A stretch of DNA of 64,000 bases from Lineus longissimus (GCF_910592395.1 NC_088325.1:7347501-7411500), one strand, 5' to 3'; shown: positions 43,650 through 55,479, counted from the first letter of the stretch. Notes: generated by a model not told the origin, from the sequence alone. Translations and numbers: made by a program.

Positions 43650-45851
43650 GGGTATGTAACTGTAATGTATGGTAATGTATGGTAATGTATGGTTCATGCA
43701 GCTCCTCACGGTTTTCCGTATCAGCAAAGACTGAGAATGGCAGTTTTATTGTTCGTTAAAAATACCTCGCAATTCCAGCAGACTACTTCGTCGCTATTAT
43801 TTGTGTACTCTGACCAGTGTAACTATCAAAGGTGTCGAAATATCATTGTTATTTTGACAAGAAACATGAGAAAACGTCAACTTCTTGTGTGGAGCAGTCC
43901 GCCATGTTTGTTCATCAAGCGTTCGGTTCGGGTTCAAAGAGGCTATTCTTATAACAAAGTTTTGTCTGGATTTCAAAGTCATTCTCCTGTAGTTGTTATG
44001 TCTATGTGTAATAGATAATTGTGAAGTAACGATTATTTCATTCTGATGATTGGGAAGAATTTTTTGCAACACCGTTTTGTGTATAAAATGTACTAGGGCG
44101 TTCAAGTGTGTTTTGATCTTCAACTTCGACTCAATGACTGAGCAAATTTAACGAGACAAAAAGCCAAAAACGGTAACACTTCCTATGTAAACAAGCTACG
44201 AGAGTCATTCTATACTATGACTTTTCAAATAACAGTTGTCATGGCCAATTGTACCTAGCAAATCAAGAGAAAATACAGAGAAAACTCACCCTGGTTTTCT
44301 GTCAAAACGTCTACCGTACGTAGATGAACTGAGTGCATGAATCTGGGATTCTCTACGTGTCTTTGGCAATATTAATTAGAATTAGACAAAATAACCGCAC
44401 AAAACAACATGTTGACATTGAGAATCAAAATATAGGGAAATATCACTTTCTAACTGCTCGTTATGAAAAATTTAGATTGGAACTATGTTTTGAAGTGAAG
44501 GTACACACTCTATATACATTCGCAAAATGGCCATCACTTTATCAGCCTCAGCTGCCATTCCTTAGGGCAATGCCTTATGAGTAGCGTGTTCAGTACATTA
44601 CAGAGAGAGGTAGGATCGAGGCCGTTTTGCGACTTTTGACCAGACGACAATTTCCAGCTTAAAATCTGCCAATTACGGGGCGTTTAGTCTTTCTGCTGTG
44701 AATAGCTATAATCCTATCGAAACAAGAGTTCAAAATATTGGTATCCTGGCACAATATCTGGCCCAGCTACAGCAAATTCGGATGAAAATGCAACTATTTT
44801 GCTGGAACTACTTTCGGCCAGCTCCAGTACAAACCATAAGCTCCGCTGGAAGCCAGCGTAGCTAAAAATATGCAGGCCTATCCAGTCAGTAGCGATATCC
44901 ACTTCGCGCGCCCAACTCAACTGCACTGCCCGAAGTACTACCATTACTATCCACTTGTTCCGGCAGACGACGGTCAGCCAAAAACAATCACCCGTAGCTT
45001 TGGCAACGAGGTCAAGGGAGTGGACAAAAGCGCACCTGTATGATCGGCTAGCGGCAGAGCGGGGACGGTTGTTTTTAATTATGATAAAAAGAGATAGTAG
45101 ACTAAACTAGTGTGCTTGCGGGTGTGCCGCAGGTGTAGGCCTATGATAATAGCTGTCGGTGTAAAATCAGCAGTCTCTTTCAATTAATATACAGGGTACA
45201 ACGGGATCAAACAAGAAGATATGTGATACGTGATTTCAATTTTATTTGGCTTGGCGGGTGAAAAATCCCTCCTGCCTGAAACACTATGGGGGACACCAGT
45301 TCCTTTGGTCAGGAAACTTGTCACTGTTTTGCCATATGTTTTGGTTCATGGTGACGACAGATGATGACCACTACGCTATGTCATATTCACCTGGTGCATG
45401 AACAAGATAATGCATCCACCCAGGAGACTGTCTCAGTCCAATGTTTCTCCATTCAGTTTCTGTCATCAAGTGGTTCTTGGGTACTTGCTTGGCGATGTCT
45501 TTAGGAACTATCACATGCCTGAAATAATTAGGACAAAAAAAGAAAAGGGAAAGCTGTTTTGGAAATTGATTGGCAACTTCCTAAGATTAACAGCAATATT
45601 TATAGCATTAAACAAAATAACAGAGTTTTGAGAGCAAGTCCAGCAAGGTGAGCAGAACACTTCAAAGCTTTTTTTAGTACAAAATGTAGAATGTGTCACA
45701 ACCTTATTTTAACATTGTTTTTATGTGTAACTTAAAAACAATAAAGAGCTGATCTTCGTCAAAACGTGTAACATAGTTTTATTTCAAAGATAAACAGAAC
45801 AGAATTACAATCATCCAAATTGTATACTCTACAGGAGACTCATATCATAGC
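43650..45851. other. No recognised feature apart from a short microsatellite
   Basis: (GGTAATGTAT)n, about three copies, lies at 43662-43692. The rest has no supported exon or repeat. Open frames of about 100 codons overlap on both strands (43689-44123) without domain features. Confidence 0.4.
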
Positions 45852-45997
45852 ATAATGAATCATACATTTAGAGCCGAATGTCAGCCATTTGCAAGTCATG
45901 GATTGGGACTGATGTGACAAAAACCACCGAGCTCGAAAGGTGGGTCGTGGCTGAGTAACAACAATAGACCATATCCATGTTTTCAGGTCACAGCATG
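45852..45997 (+). repeat. 146-bp direct repeat, copy 1
   Basis: It is almost identical (four or five differences by eye) to 46651-46796. Both run from 'ataatgaatcatacattt' to 'ttcaggtcacagcatg'. The 653 bases between contain a GAT microsatellite (46392-46411). The arrangement could be a short LTR-like pair or a tandem duplication. No TG...CA ends or target duplication are seen. Confidence 0.9.
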
Positions 45998-46650
45998 TCA
46001 ACCACTCTACATCCGATTCCTAACTGTCAAAACATGTACGACGCCTTTTTTACCTTGCGCCAGCACTTTAACACCTCCGATAAACTAACCACTGAATGAA
46101 AACTCGAAGATTACCGGTTTAATACTTACAAAAATAACTCGAACGAAGAATCTTTACTTTTATTTCCAGATTTTTTCAATTTTTTCCGTGTTATGCGTAT
46201 TTTTGCACTTTCTGTGCATATTTTTTACACGAAAATCTGCCGTATTTTTGGTATGGTGAGAGTATCCACTTACTTACAGGTCATAAAACGTACTGAATAC
46301 GCATAACCCGTATGGGTACAAAGCACTGCAATAGGGTTATGACGCCTGTAATGATATAGGCCAACAGGCCCTTGGCCTTCGACCTCATTGAGATGATGAT
46401 GATGATGATGAGAATGAGATGTTTCTGGGAAATAGTCATGCCAAGTAACTGCGTCCATCCCGTTCATGTCTGCCGGGTCAATCTGACAATATATTGAGGC
46501 CTGTTTTTGGACCGGTAATATCGTGGGAGGCATGCGCCATTATCGGCATGGTGCCGAACTGGCAAAATTCACTCAAAATGGCCAAATATTGAATGAAAAA
46601 ATATAAAGATGCGATGGGAGACTTTGACGGATTTTTGACGATAGCGGGTT

Positions 46651-46796
46651 ATAATGAATCATACATTTAGAGCCAAATGTCAGCCATTTGCAAGTCATGG
46701 ATTGGGACTAATGTGACAAAAACCACCGAGCTCGAAAGGTGGGTCGTGGCTGAGTAAAAACAATAGACCATATCCATGTTTTCAGGTCACAGCATG
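46651..46796 (+). repeat. 146-bp direct repeat, copy 2
   Basis: Partner of 45852-45997 in the same orientation. Near identity in such a decayed neighbourhood indicates a recent duplication. Confidence 0.9.
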
Positions 46797-47450
46797 GACC
46801 CTTTCACCTTCATGTCAATTTCATTTTAATGTCAAGTTACATTGCTTCTAATTGTCTGACCCGGTAGAGGTCGCCACTTTTCAGATGGTACCAGCTGTCA
46901 CCTAGGAAGTGGCGATTTTTCGAGCTACTTCATTCGGTAATTTCCCTGTCCTTGATGACTTTTCCTGGCCTCAACAGGCCTGAATAAACCTTGAAAGGCT
47001 GGAAGAACTGCCATCGGTAAAGAAATGGAATAGACATGGAGGCAAAAGAGTTAATGCTTTTTTTACTTAAAATCGTATTTTTCATGGTGAATATGTAACA
47101 CCGTACCAACATGTGTTTCTTGGCCAAAATCCGTACAAAATACGGAAATCCGTAACGGGTTGGCAGCTCTGATAGTAGGGATGTCATTGTCATGTGATAA
47201 AACCAAAAGGAGTTTTTCACCTCACATGCCCACATGGGTCGAGCATAGTTCTAAAATCAATAAAACTGCCAAAAGGCACGACACTATAAGCCCTTCATAC
47301 CACCAAAGATGAAATGCCTAGCATAAATGGTTATGGAGATATGCTCTCGAAACTAATAACGGTCAATTTATGATATTTGATATTTGAGATGGAGTTTCGA
47401 GGTCTTTGTTTTGCCAAACTCTAAAGATTCATCCGTCATGTAGTAATGAA
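46797..47450. other. No recognised feature
   Basis: Words such as 'cgtatttttc' and 'atccgtaacgggt' hint at relatives of sequence at 46180-46310, but no structure can be defined. Confidence 0.35.
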
Positions 47451-47451
47451 A

Positions 47452-48310
47452 TCAGAATAGAGATTCTTCAATCAATGAAGAAGTATTTGAGTTTCAGAGA
47501 ACCTCCAAATTTTCGAGATTTCAACTGTCCATCTCGATTATGGAGTGACCTAGTCTTGTTACGTCACTGCGGTAACCCAGAATGGGTTCTCAAGGAGGGA
47601 CAGCGTAGTGACTGAGGTAAAAACAAAAAGACTAACGTCAAACCCAGAGACGAGAAGCAGCGCCCTGTGGGTTTTGCGGTCATCCCTTACATGAGAGGTG
47701 TCACTGAGAGGTTGAAACGAGCATAAGCAAAACACAATTTGAGCCTGTTCTCAAAACAAGGACACACTTTGTGCAACGCCCTGGTTAGCCCCAAGGACCT
47801 CTTACAACCTGGGGGGAAATGTGGGGTAATTTACAAGGTTGGGTGTGAACAGTGTGGTGAGTTGTATGTGGGGGAAACGGAAAGATCATAGGGTGAACAA
47901 ACTGATGAACACCAAAAATCGATTGACAGGCGGGACTATAAATCGGCCCTGAGCCAAAACCAACTACAATCGGGACATGTTGTGACCACTAAGCCTGTGA
48001 TTGACTCGATCGAGATCACCGACCAGGAGTCACGATAACTCCACCGGAAGATGAAGGAGGCAGTGCACATACAACTTCAGAAAGCCAAGCTGAACCAAAA
48101 CGATGGATGGGAGCTCCCCAAGGCCTCCTTACCACTGCTCTGTAAGGAGGCAGGGGGACCTAGACGAACTTAAGCCTCAGACCTAGCCTCATTCCCAGAA
48201 CGAGACTAGGTCACTCTGTGACCAAGATGGGCAGTTAACATCGAAAATTTGGAGGTTAGTTCTCTAATACTAAATTACTTGGTCATTGATTGAAGAATCT
48301 CTTATTCTGA
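47452..48310 (+). mobile_element. Penelope-like GIY-YIG fragment between inverted repeats
   Basis: Arms 47452-47560 and 48199-48310 are reverse complements with about 80 % identity (for example 'gagattcttcaatcaatga' and 'accaccaaattttcgat'-like words). Between them the plus strand encodes a PLE C-terminal nuclease: 'VIPYMRGVTERLKRA', then 'CGVIYKVGCEQCGELYVGET' with GIY/YVG and CxxC intact. 'DQESR' and 'KEAVHIQLQKAKLNQNDGWE' complete it. At least three in-frame stops interrupt it. The lineage differs from the PLE at 8.4/17.8 kb. No RT is present. Confidence 0.85.
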
Positions 48311-48319
48311 CTAACGTAT

Positions 48320-48600
48320 ATCAGTGTTGTATGCCAAAATGGCTTCCGTGATGGATGTTTGAATAAATTGTTTCGTTGTTGATACCCTCTTTGCCTTTTC
48401 ACTCGGCGATACATGACAGTATCACATGATCTAAACCAGTGTTGGCAGTTGGTTAGGTTATCATGACCCTGTAATGGTCAAGCATTATGTTTAACTAGGA
48501 TGAGCAGATCTTAGCGATACAGGCAATTGTTACTTTGGTCATTGCGCTTGCCCTTCTGGCCAAATACCTGTAATAAAGTTTTAAGCCATTTTTCCAGTTA
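48320..48600. other. No recognised feature
   Basis: An 'aataaattg' at about 48362 may be the end of the preceding Penelope-like unit. Nothing else is recognised. Confidence 0.35.
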
Positions 48601-49925
48601 ACTAGGTAATATCCATCAGCTCATAACTGTTTCCCAGACATAATTTGGGAGGAACGCTTTCACAGTAGCGAATAGTGGTGTGATGTTTGTCTTCTCCAGT
48701 TTTCTGGGAGCTTGCTGCTATCAAGTGAGTGCTGAAAGATACTTGTGAGAAACGGGGCAACTTCTGTCAAAAGCTCCATCAGGACCCTTGGTGGTACAGT
48801 AGAACCTCTCTTATAAGGACACCATCTAGTGCTGTTCTAATAGAGGGGTGACCTGATCAGAGAGGTAAACTTGAATGGAAACAACCAATTTGGTACCAAA
48901 AATTGTGTCCTTAGTAGAGAGGTTGCCCTTAACAGAGAGGTGTCCGATAAGGGAGGTTCTACTGTAGTTCGTCTAGTCCTTGGGCTCTATTTGGTTTTTA
49001 GCCCCTCTAGCAGCTTGCGCACTCCACCCGTGTTTATTTCGGGCTGGGGAATGACGGGGTAGCTGTCATCGTCTGGTGTTGGTATGTCCTCGGTGTTCTC
49101 CTTCGTAAACAATTTTTTGAAATTGATTGTTTAGGGCTCCAGCTTTCCCTCTTGCATTGTTGATGATGCTACCATATGGGCCTTGGAGGGGGAGACTCTG
49201 CTTGAGTCTTTCTTTGGTCCCTTCAGGTAAGAGAAGTACTTCCCGATGCTTCTGTCACCAGTGTTGTACAGGTCAGCATCTCCACATGTTAGTATGTCAA
49301 CATACCGGATGTGGGCCCTGTGTGTTTCCTTCTGGACTTGCATCTTGATTGACTGGAGTGTTCTTCTGTCATCAGGCCTCTTCGTTGTTCTGTTCTAGAC
49401 CATGGTCTGTTGCAATGTTGAGAGTCTTTTTACTTTCCTTGTTTGTATTTGTCACCAGGGGTGAATACCATTGCTTCCCAGTCTACACTAGGTAAATTAA
49501 AGTCACGGCCACCCAGCCAGATGTGGGCATCTCCTTTGGAGATGTAGCAGAGTGAATCATCTAAAGTTCTGAGGCAGTCAATGTCTGTGTATTCTGGCCT
49601 GTAGAAACTTCCAATTACCATGTTCTTGTGACCTTTCACATTTATCTCAACCCATAGCATTTCACATGTGTTGGTACCTGGAACATGAATTTCAGTCGCC
49701 AGGTAAGTATCTGCTACCAGTATGAACACTCCTCCTCCCCTGTACATGCTGCTGCCATGCTTCTTCCCTCTGTCATTCCTGAAGACTTCATAACCACCAG
49801 GAATTATTTAAATGAGTAGTGTTGGTCGGTTAGCCACGATTCGGTGCTGATTACTACATCCGGTTTCTCGCTGTCAACCAGGCTCGCGATCTCATCGCCC
49901 TTGTTCTAAATCTTACATGACTGGC
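48600..49925 (-). pseudogene. LINE fragment: AP-endonuclease, linker and RT start
   Basis: On the minus strand from 49925: 'EKPDVVISTESWLTDQH', then 'GGGVFILVADTYLATE', 'VIGSFYRPEYTDI' and 'WLGGRDFNLPSVDW'. These are APE-type endonuclease motifs; the usual GGDFN has an extra arginine. The linker 'NTGDRSIGKYFSYLKG' follows (about 49270), and then the RT start 'LDELPPRVLMELLTEVAPFL' and 'SLDSSKLPENWRR' (about 48680). A pogo-type MITE at 48797-48964 splits linker from RT. The copy ends before the RT palm. Frameshifts and a stop (about 49808) make it dead. Confidence 0.9.
48797..48964. mobile_element. 168-bp pogo/Tigger-type MITE
   Basis: The left TIR CAGTAGAACCTCTCTTATAA is matched by the reverse complement of the right end (CAGTAGAACCTCCCTTATCG). 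TA dinucleotides flank it at 48795-48796 and 48965-48966. TIR start CAGT and the TA duplication fit the Tc1/mariner-pogo group. Internal words 'agagaggt' repeat in both orientations. Excluding it and one TA restores the LINE reading sense across the site. Confidence 0.9.
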
Positions 49926-50044
49926 AGTTAAGGATAAGGACTCGTACTGTGCTCTGAAAAAATATCCCTTGTACACACAGAATGAAGGTCAAATGCACTA
50001 ATTCTTGGTTTCTGATCAAGAGAAAATATTACCCTTAATTTGTC

Positions 50045-50150
50045 ATCAAGTTGAAATCTAGGCCCAAGGGTTACAAAACATGCACCATGTTGACGGATGG
50101 ACGGCAGACCACATTCTGAATAGTTCTTTTACCAGCTCCGCTGACTATCA
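50045..50150 (+). repeat. Dispersed tail repeat, copy 2
   Basis: 'ctaggcccaagggttacaaa', 'gacggatggacggcag' and 'accagctccgctgac' match the tail at 33190-33345 in the same order. Confidence 0.55.
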
Positions 50151-50360
50151 TCATTCCCTTTAGAAGTACCTGGAGATGTTATGGTCATTACCTCAGCACT
50201 TGTCAATTTTCAGTTTTTTGCTCCCGAGTGGCCAGGTAAAAATCTGCATATCGGGCTGAAATTCATTGTCGGAGTTTTAAGGAATTGACACCAGGGTATT
50301 AGTTGTCTCACCAAAACTTCGAGGGTGGAGCTAAAATATAGATCATATCTGAGGCAGTAA

Positions 50361-50632
50361 GGCTGTTTAGACGACAAGAAAAAAACCACATGCGATCCGA
50401 TTGAATCTGAATGTGGTTTAAATTTTTGTCGTCTAAATGCAAAATGATCCGGATCAATGTGGTCCCATCTGGATTAAAAGAAAACCATCGATCGAGGTAG
50501 TTTTAATCTGGATGCATCCAGATGAGCCCGGATTGCGCTGATCGTCTAAATGCGCACAATTTTCGAGACCAGAATGTGGTTCAATATGATCGCATCCGGA
50601 TCCGATCCAAATGTGGTTTTTTCGCCTGCCCA
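50361..50632 (+). mobile_element. CATTTAGACG-type TIR element, short copy
   Basis: The left end GGCTGTTTAGACGACAAG, then 'aaaaccacatgcgatccgat' and an internal inverted counterpart ('gcatccggatccgatccaa', 'atgtggttttttcgcctgcc') form a foldback about 270 bp long. The last TIR bases are missing ('cacgttttgg' instead of 'gtctaaatgg'). TAA precedes the left end. The longer relative is at 58886-59490. Confidence 0.78.
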
Positions 50633-50856
50633 CGTTTTGGCCATCATTTAAGCTCTGCTCAGGCAGTTTTGTGGGAAAATCAACACCGACTGTGAGGTAT
50701 CAATTTCTATTTTAAAACATCTCAAATCTAACAAACAACAGGCCCAAGGGCCTGGCACTGAGCTGAAATACATGGGTACAATGTAAAAACATGGAAAGCA
50801 CCTGGTAGGTCTCTTTCAACCTCAATTTTGTAAACATATTGATATGCCTATCGGCT

Positions 50857-51149
50857 CTAGGAAAATTCGTCCCCGGAATATTCGTCCCCGGAAAACTCGT
50901 CCCCGGAAAATTCGTCACCAAGGAAATTTCGTACCCGGAAAATTCGTCCCCGAAGATAATTCGTCCCTGGAAAATTTGTCCCCGAGGACAATTCGTCCCC
51001 GGATAATTCGTCCCCGAGGATAATTCGTCCCTGGAAAATTCGTCCCTGAGGAAAATTTCGTCCCCAGAATATTTGTCCCTGGAAAATATGTCCCCTAGGA
51101 TAATTCGTCCCTGGGAAATTTGTGCCCGAGGATAATTCGTACCCGGAAA
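50857..51149. repeat. Minisatellite of AATTCGTCCCCGG words
   Basis: About eighteen tandem copies of a 14-18-bp unit (aattcgtccccgga/g with g/a changes) are present. On the minus strand the array reads as a repetitive peptide rich in 'FPGTN', which is a consequence of the repeat and not a gene. Unit length varies, so translation phase is not kept. Confidence 0.93.
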
Positions 51150-51276
51150 ATTAAACAAAAGTTGAAAGTTTCTGACATTACTTTCTAGTAATAACTACTA
51201 CTTACTACTTTCGACTTTTCACATTCAGTGTTATATCTCTCTTTACTACCCTACTAGCTAGTTACCTACTCCACTC

Positions 51277-51415
51277 TTTTCATAGTAGGTAGAGGTAGGC
51301 AGGCGAAATAATTTATTTTTTTACAAATAAGTATTTTTACTGGTCAGAATGAAATAAAAACTCTAAATTCTTCAATAAAATATTTTGCCTGCCTACCTCT
51401 ACCTACTATGAAAAT
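51277..51415. repeat. 139-bp hairpin with 41-bp arms
   Basis: 'ttttcatagtaggtagaggt' followed by 'aggcaggc' at 51277 is mirrored at 51385-51415 ('gcctgcctacctctacctac'). About 41 bases pair with one or two mismatches, and the AT-rich loop is about 57 bases. It is likely a small foldback element. Upstream 'ctactagctagttacctact' is similar in composition. Confidence 0.9.
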
Positions 51416-51419
51416 AATT

Positions 51420-51790
51420 AATCACTCTTGCTACAGCCAAAGGCTTTAAAATGGCAAAATATCATTTCCAAGACGGCCGCAAGCCAAATCACTACTATAA
51501 TGGACGTAGAGCTGAAATAGTTTGTCACACATCCCGTCAGTTCAGATAGGATGACCTCGAAACTTTTCCTGAAAGTCGTGGTTGATATGGAGATGGACCT
51601 CGCCGGGTTAAATTGGTAAAATTTGCAGCGATCTCGGAGAAATAGCATTCTTTGTTCTTTCTATATATGGGCATACTCATGAACATAAGGGGCCTTTTCA
51701 GCAGGTCTGATTTGCATATGGGGCCATCTATTAAATCAAAAGTGTGGGATTATACAAAAATAAGCCGGGAAAGTATTGGGGCCACTATAT
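51420..51790. other. No recognised feature
   Basis: The stretch between the hairpin and the left end of the ISL2EU-like element holds no motif I can support. Confidence 0.4.
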
Positions 51791-52034
51791 GTTTAAAGGC
51801 CATATATCAAGGTTTGAAAACATGCTTGATACTCATGAAATATGTTGAGGGTTAAAAAAACAAGATCCCAGACATTAAAAAAAAATTCTAAAAATAAAGT
51901 CATTATTTAGTTATTTCAATTTTCAATTTTAAACTATTTGAATTTCCCACCACACACAACTTTAGATTAGTTCCACATGTGGCCGCTAGGGATTTTTTTG
52001 ATGACGTAGATCAGGTCAGTCAGAACAAAGCAAG

Positions 52035-52187
52035 ATGGCTTCCGCATACAGTTCAGAGAGTGAGAGCAGTGAATTTGAGGATGTTTTGGTCGATACAGAA
52101 GGATATTTAAACGTTGAGCCGTACATGTTCGAGCCATTAATATCACTAGATCATAATGAGAGTGATCATTCGGACGAAAGTGATTAG
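52035..52187 (+). pseudogene. Acidic leader resembling P2X7-C-like transposon proteins
   Basis: The 50-codon frame from ATG 52035 reads 'MASAYSSESESSEFEDVLVD' and then 'VEPYMFEPL', ending at TAG 52185. Serine/glutamate-rich leaders with a 'PY.FEP' motif precede the cysteine-rich P2X7-C-like domain in many invertebrate mobile-element proteins. That domain is not visible after the stop. It may be a truncated first exon; no donor is obvious. Confidence 0.4.
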
Positions 52188-52828
52188 AATTTGTGGTTAA
52201 TCAATTTGCATGGCAGACCTGCCAATATAGCAAAGAAGACGTTGATAGACGGTTGCAGATGCATAACATGTATGATTTTGAACAGACTAATGTTGCACAA
52301 TATTGTTTCGCCTCGTCAGTGTTGTATCGCCAGTTATGTCATGACGCTGAACTACTATTGAAAAGTGACGGTATTATGCACAATCATCTTGACGTGACGA
52401 TATAATGCCGTGCAACGTTAGATAGGCCTAGACGCAAGGGCCCAACGCGCCGCGTAGCGGCAAAAAAGCGAAGCTAGCGAAACATTTATAACGGGTCACC
52501 GTCACTTATTATTGGACTTATAGCGCATTTACGGGGTTGCAACTATTTTGCTTTATAGTGTCACCAGGAAAGAAAAGCATGCGACCTAACGCCGATCTAT
52601 TTGTATAAAGTGATAATTGGAAGGTATATAGTAGGAAATATCAATAAAATAATCATTCCATATCGTCTTTTGAGGGCATTTTTGATTGTAAAAAATATAT
52701 GTGTACGTCACCGTAGTCTCTGCAATGATAATTTTATCAGAGCAGTCTCGGGCAAGTAGAAGTTCTTTACCTATAAGTTCTTCACTTATTAGTCTCAACG
52801 TCTGGCGCAAAGCCAGACGTTTTCCATT

Positions 52829-52966
52829 ACGATTTCACTACGATGTTTGACAAGAAGGAGCAGTGCGCGAGATATGCTAATGAGCAGACTTCCCTCGCTT
52901 GAGTTTCTGAAGAATGTTCCATATCGCGCTAAGCTCATCACTGCAGCTGATTATGACAGGCGTGCA
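52829..52966 (+). repeat. 138-bp direct repeat inside the ISL2EU-like element, copy 1
   Basis: The segment ('acgatttcactacgatgttt' to 'gacaggcgtgca') recurs at 54815-54952 with about 92 % identity. Both copies can be read as 'FTTMFDKKEQCARYANEQ' and, in another frame, 'NVPYRAKL', so it is probably part of a transposon gene duplicated within the locus. Confidence 0.88.
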
Positions 52967-53960
52967 GCGGTAGGTATCTGCTCCCCAACTTCCACCCTGA
53001 TACGGTACCCTGATAAGTTACCATTTGATGGGAATGGGAGAATGCCCTCACTGTGTATGGAGTCATAGGGATAAGAAGACATTATTCATTAGTGTTGGTA
53101 CAAGTGATTTTGCCCAAAAAGCATGCGCATTCAAAAAACAAAATATGCAAGGTATCACGTACATGACCTTGACGACGTGCAGAAAGTGCACTGGCCAGTG
53201 CATACCCTATGGCTATGTACTAGTAAACATGGTAAACATGGACAACATCATTATTCATCGGCAGTTCATTTTACTCCGAGCTTTTCCTGAAACATATATA
53301 GCCATGATGATTAGGCCTACCATGTACCATGACCAATAACAGCACTAGATCATGATCATGTAGATGTCAACAAGTTCATGTAGATGTCAACAAGTTCACA
53401 TGAACCGTATAATCCAGCATTGCGCATGTGGGGCATGCGTCTAAACCAAAGCCCCAAAATCACTTGTTTTGGTCTATTTCACTTGTGTTTCCCCGTCTCC
53501 CAGTCCATAATACATTTACAGTTTACAATCCCCGATCATGGCCCAACAAAAGGTCATCGGTTGACTAAAGGAACACAACTGTTCAATGGATTTATAGTTG
53601 AATGCGATCAAACTACGTCTTTTCAATCGTGGATTGTAAATTTAACCCCATGGGCCTAGGGAAGGCCCTATAACAATACTTTCGACATAGTTATTATCTC
53701 CGCTGCCTCCACCATGTTACACACAGTGCTCACTGCTGATTCTAAAATGCGCCACCTAGTCAAAGCAGGACATATGTTCTCCTAGGAATAGATCTCTTTC
53801 CAATATTTCGTCATTCCACTATCGTCATCACCTCATCATACTTTCATTGACATTACAGGCACACATCCACAGAGCACTCTTCAAATCATCTACACAGTGG
53901 TTATCCAACTAGGATTATAAAGGTAATTTCTTAGTCCCGCACAGTGGGTTTCAGTCTTGA

Positions 53961-55240
53961 TAAAGGGGCACTATTGCTAGCAGCTAGGTAGGCAAGATAA
54001 AGTTAGCCGAAGTAGCCGATAGGGGTCTCTCACCCCTCAAAGTCCGTCACAACTATTCAAGCTTGTACAAGGAATACATGCAGCGCTGACTCTAACAGGA
54101 CCCAATGGGAATGTCGCACAGTCATCTGTCAAAAACAAGACCTATGTTGTAGTATGATCTCTTGCCAATATTTAATAATTGCACTATCGTCATCATCTCA
54201 TCATACTTCATTGACATTACAGGCACACATTGACATAGACCACTGTTGCAATCAACGACACAGTCGCTATCCAAGTAGCATTATAGAGGTAATTATCATT
54301 ATCATACCTCATTAGCATGTGAACCAATCGCGTCGCGTCCTTTGCGATCACGGCAAAGCCTCATGGAATAATGTCTTTCACCGTTGAATAATTTTTCATA
54401 TTCCATGCCTACAACTTCAATTTCTTCATATTCCATGGCTAGAAGTTCAATACTAATATAATATCCAAGATAAAGTTACAAGAAGTAGTCAATAGGGGTC
54501 TCTCACCTCTCACTGTATGTCCACACTATTCACGCTTGTACGAGGAATACATTCAATGCTGAATCTAACAACACCCAGTGCCCTTACTCTGTATATTAGT
54601 CACTGGAAGATGGCCCATTTCACTCCTTGCTTCTACTTCACCTATAGTCTCATTGCAAACGCCTCAGTTCTATGATATCACATTCACTTTCAGCTGTCAT
54701 GCAACGCAACAACTGTGCTATCTGCCATCGCACATCAACGAAGAAGTGCAGCCGCCCACATTCCACCTCACGTCTGTCCGACCAGCTGCAATCCTCGAGG
54801 ACGCCCCACTGTACCACGATTTCACTACGATGTTTGACAAGAAGGAGCAGTGCGCGAGATAGGCTAATGAGCAGACTTCCCTCGCTTGAGTTTCGGAAAA
54901 GAATGTTCCATATCGCGCTAAGCTGACCACTGCTGACCATGACAGGCGTGCATTGGACTGGTACAGGTTGGAACTGAACATTGAATATGCTGGTGGTGAC
55001 GCTTTCTGATGAGAAGTTGGTCGTGACTGATGCAGTATCCTTGGACTTGTCCACAGCATCGTTCAATCATTGCTCTCTCAGCTGCCTTGATTCTGTACTT
55101 ACCCAAATACTAAGACCAAATGCCTGTGGACTGTGCTTTAAGAGAGACTGGCGCCATGCCTAGAGATATGACTGACCCCTATTGGCAAATTTGTATGACT
55201 TTATCTTGCCTACCTAGCTGCTGCCTGTAGTCTCCCTTTA
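53961..55240. mobile_element. Nested TIR element with ~75-bp inverted ends
   Basis: The left end (53961 onward: TAAAGGGGCACTATTGCTAG, then 'cagctaggtaggcaagataa') and the reverse complement of 55165-55240 share about 75 positions with 75-80 % identity, including 'aataggggtc'. Between them about 370-470 bp tandem segments repeat (53792-54060 versus 54159-54540; 'tcattgacattacaggcaca'). The second 138-bp repeat lies inside as well. I could not define the target duplication. Confidence 0.6.
54815..54952 (+). repeat. 138-bp direct repeat, copy 2
   Basis: Partner of 52829-52966. It carries a premature TAG where copy 1 reads TAT (near 54860) and small insertions, so it appears the more decayed copy. 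Confidence 0.85.
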
Positions 55241-55479
55241 ACTGCGGAACACTTCAAAGTCGTTAAAATGCCATGTTCCACCTTTTAATGTGTTCAGACC
55301 GCCATTTTCAAAATAATCAAGTCAGGACACTGCCTTCTTGTCTCATAATAAATTTTGCTTTCCTCAATAATAACATTTCTTCTTCTTCAATGCTTTCATC
55401 ATTCCAAACTTCTCCTCCTCTGACTTTTACAGGGGTACAGTCATGGCAATCAAAACCCAAATACTGAGACCAAATGCCT

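Noticed and set aside
50712-51158. A 148-codon repetitive protein (FPGTN-rich) on the minus strand.
   Set aside because: It is produced by the AATTCGTCCCCGG minisatellite; unit lengths of 14-18 do not keep a frame.
54650-55066. A 138-codon minus-strand frame inside the ISL2EU-like element as its transposase.
   Set aside because: No DDE motif, and the plus strand of the same segment carries the repeated coding-like block.
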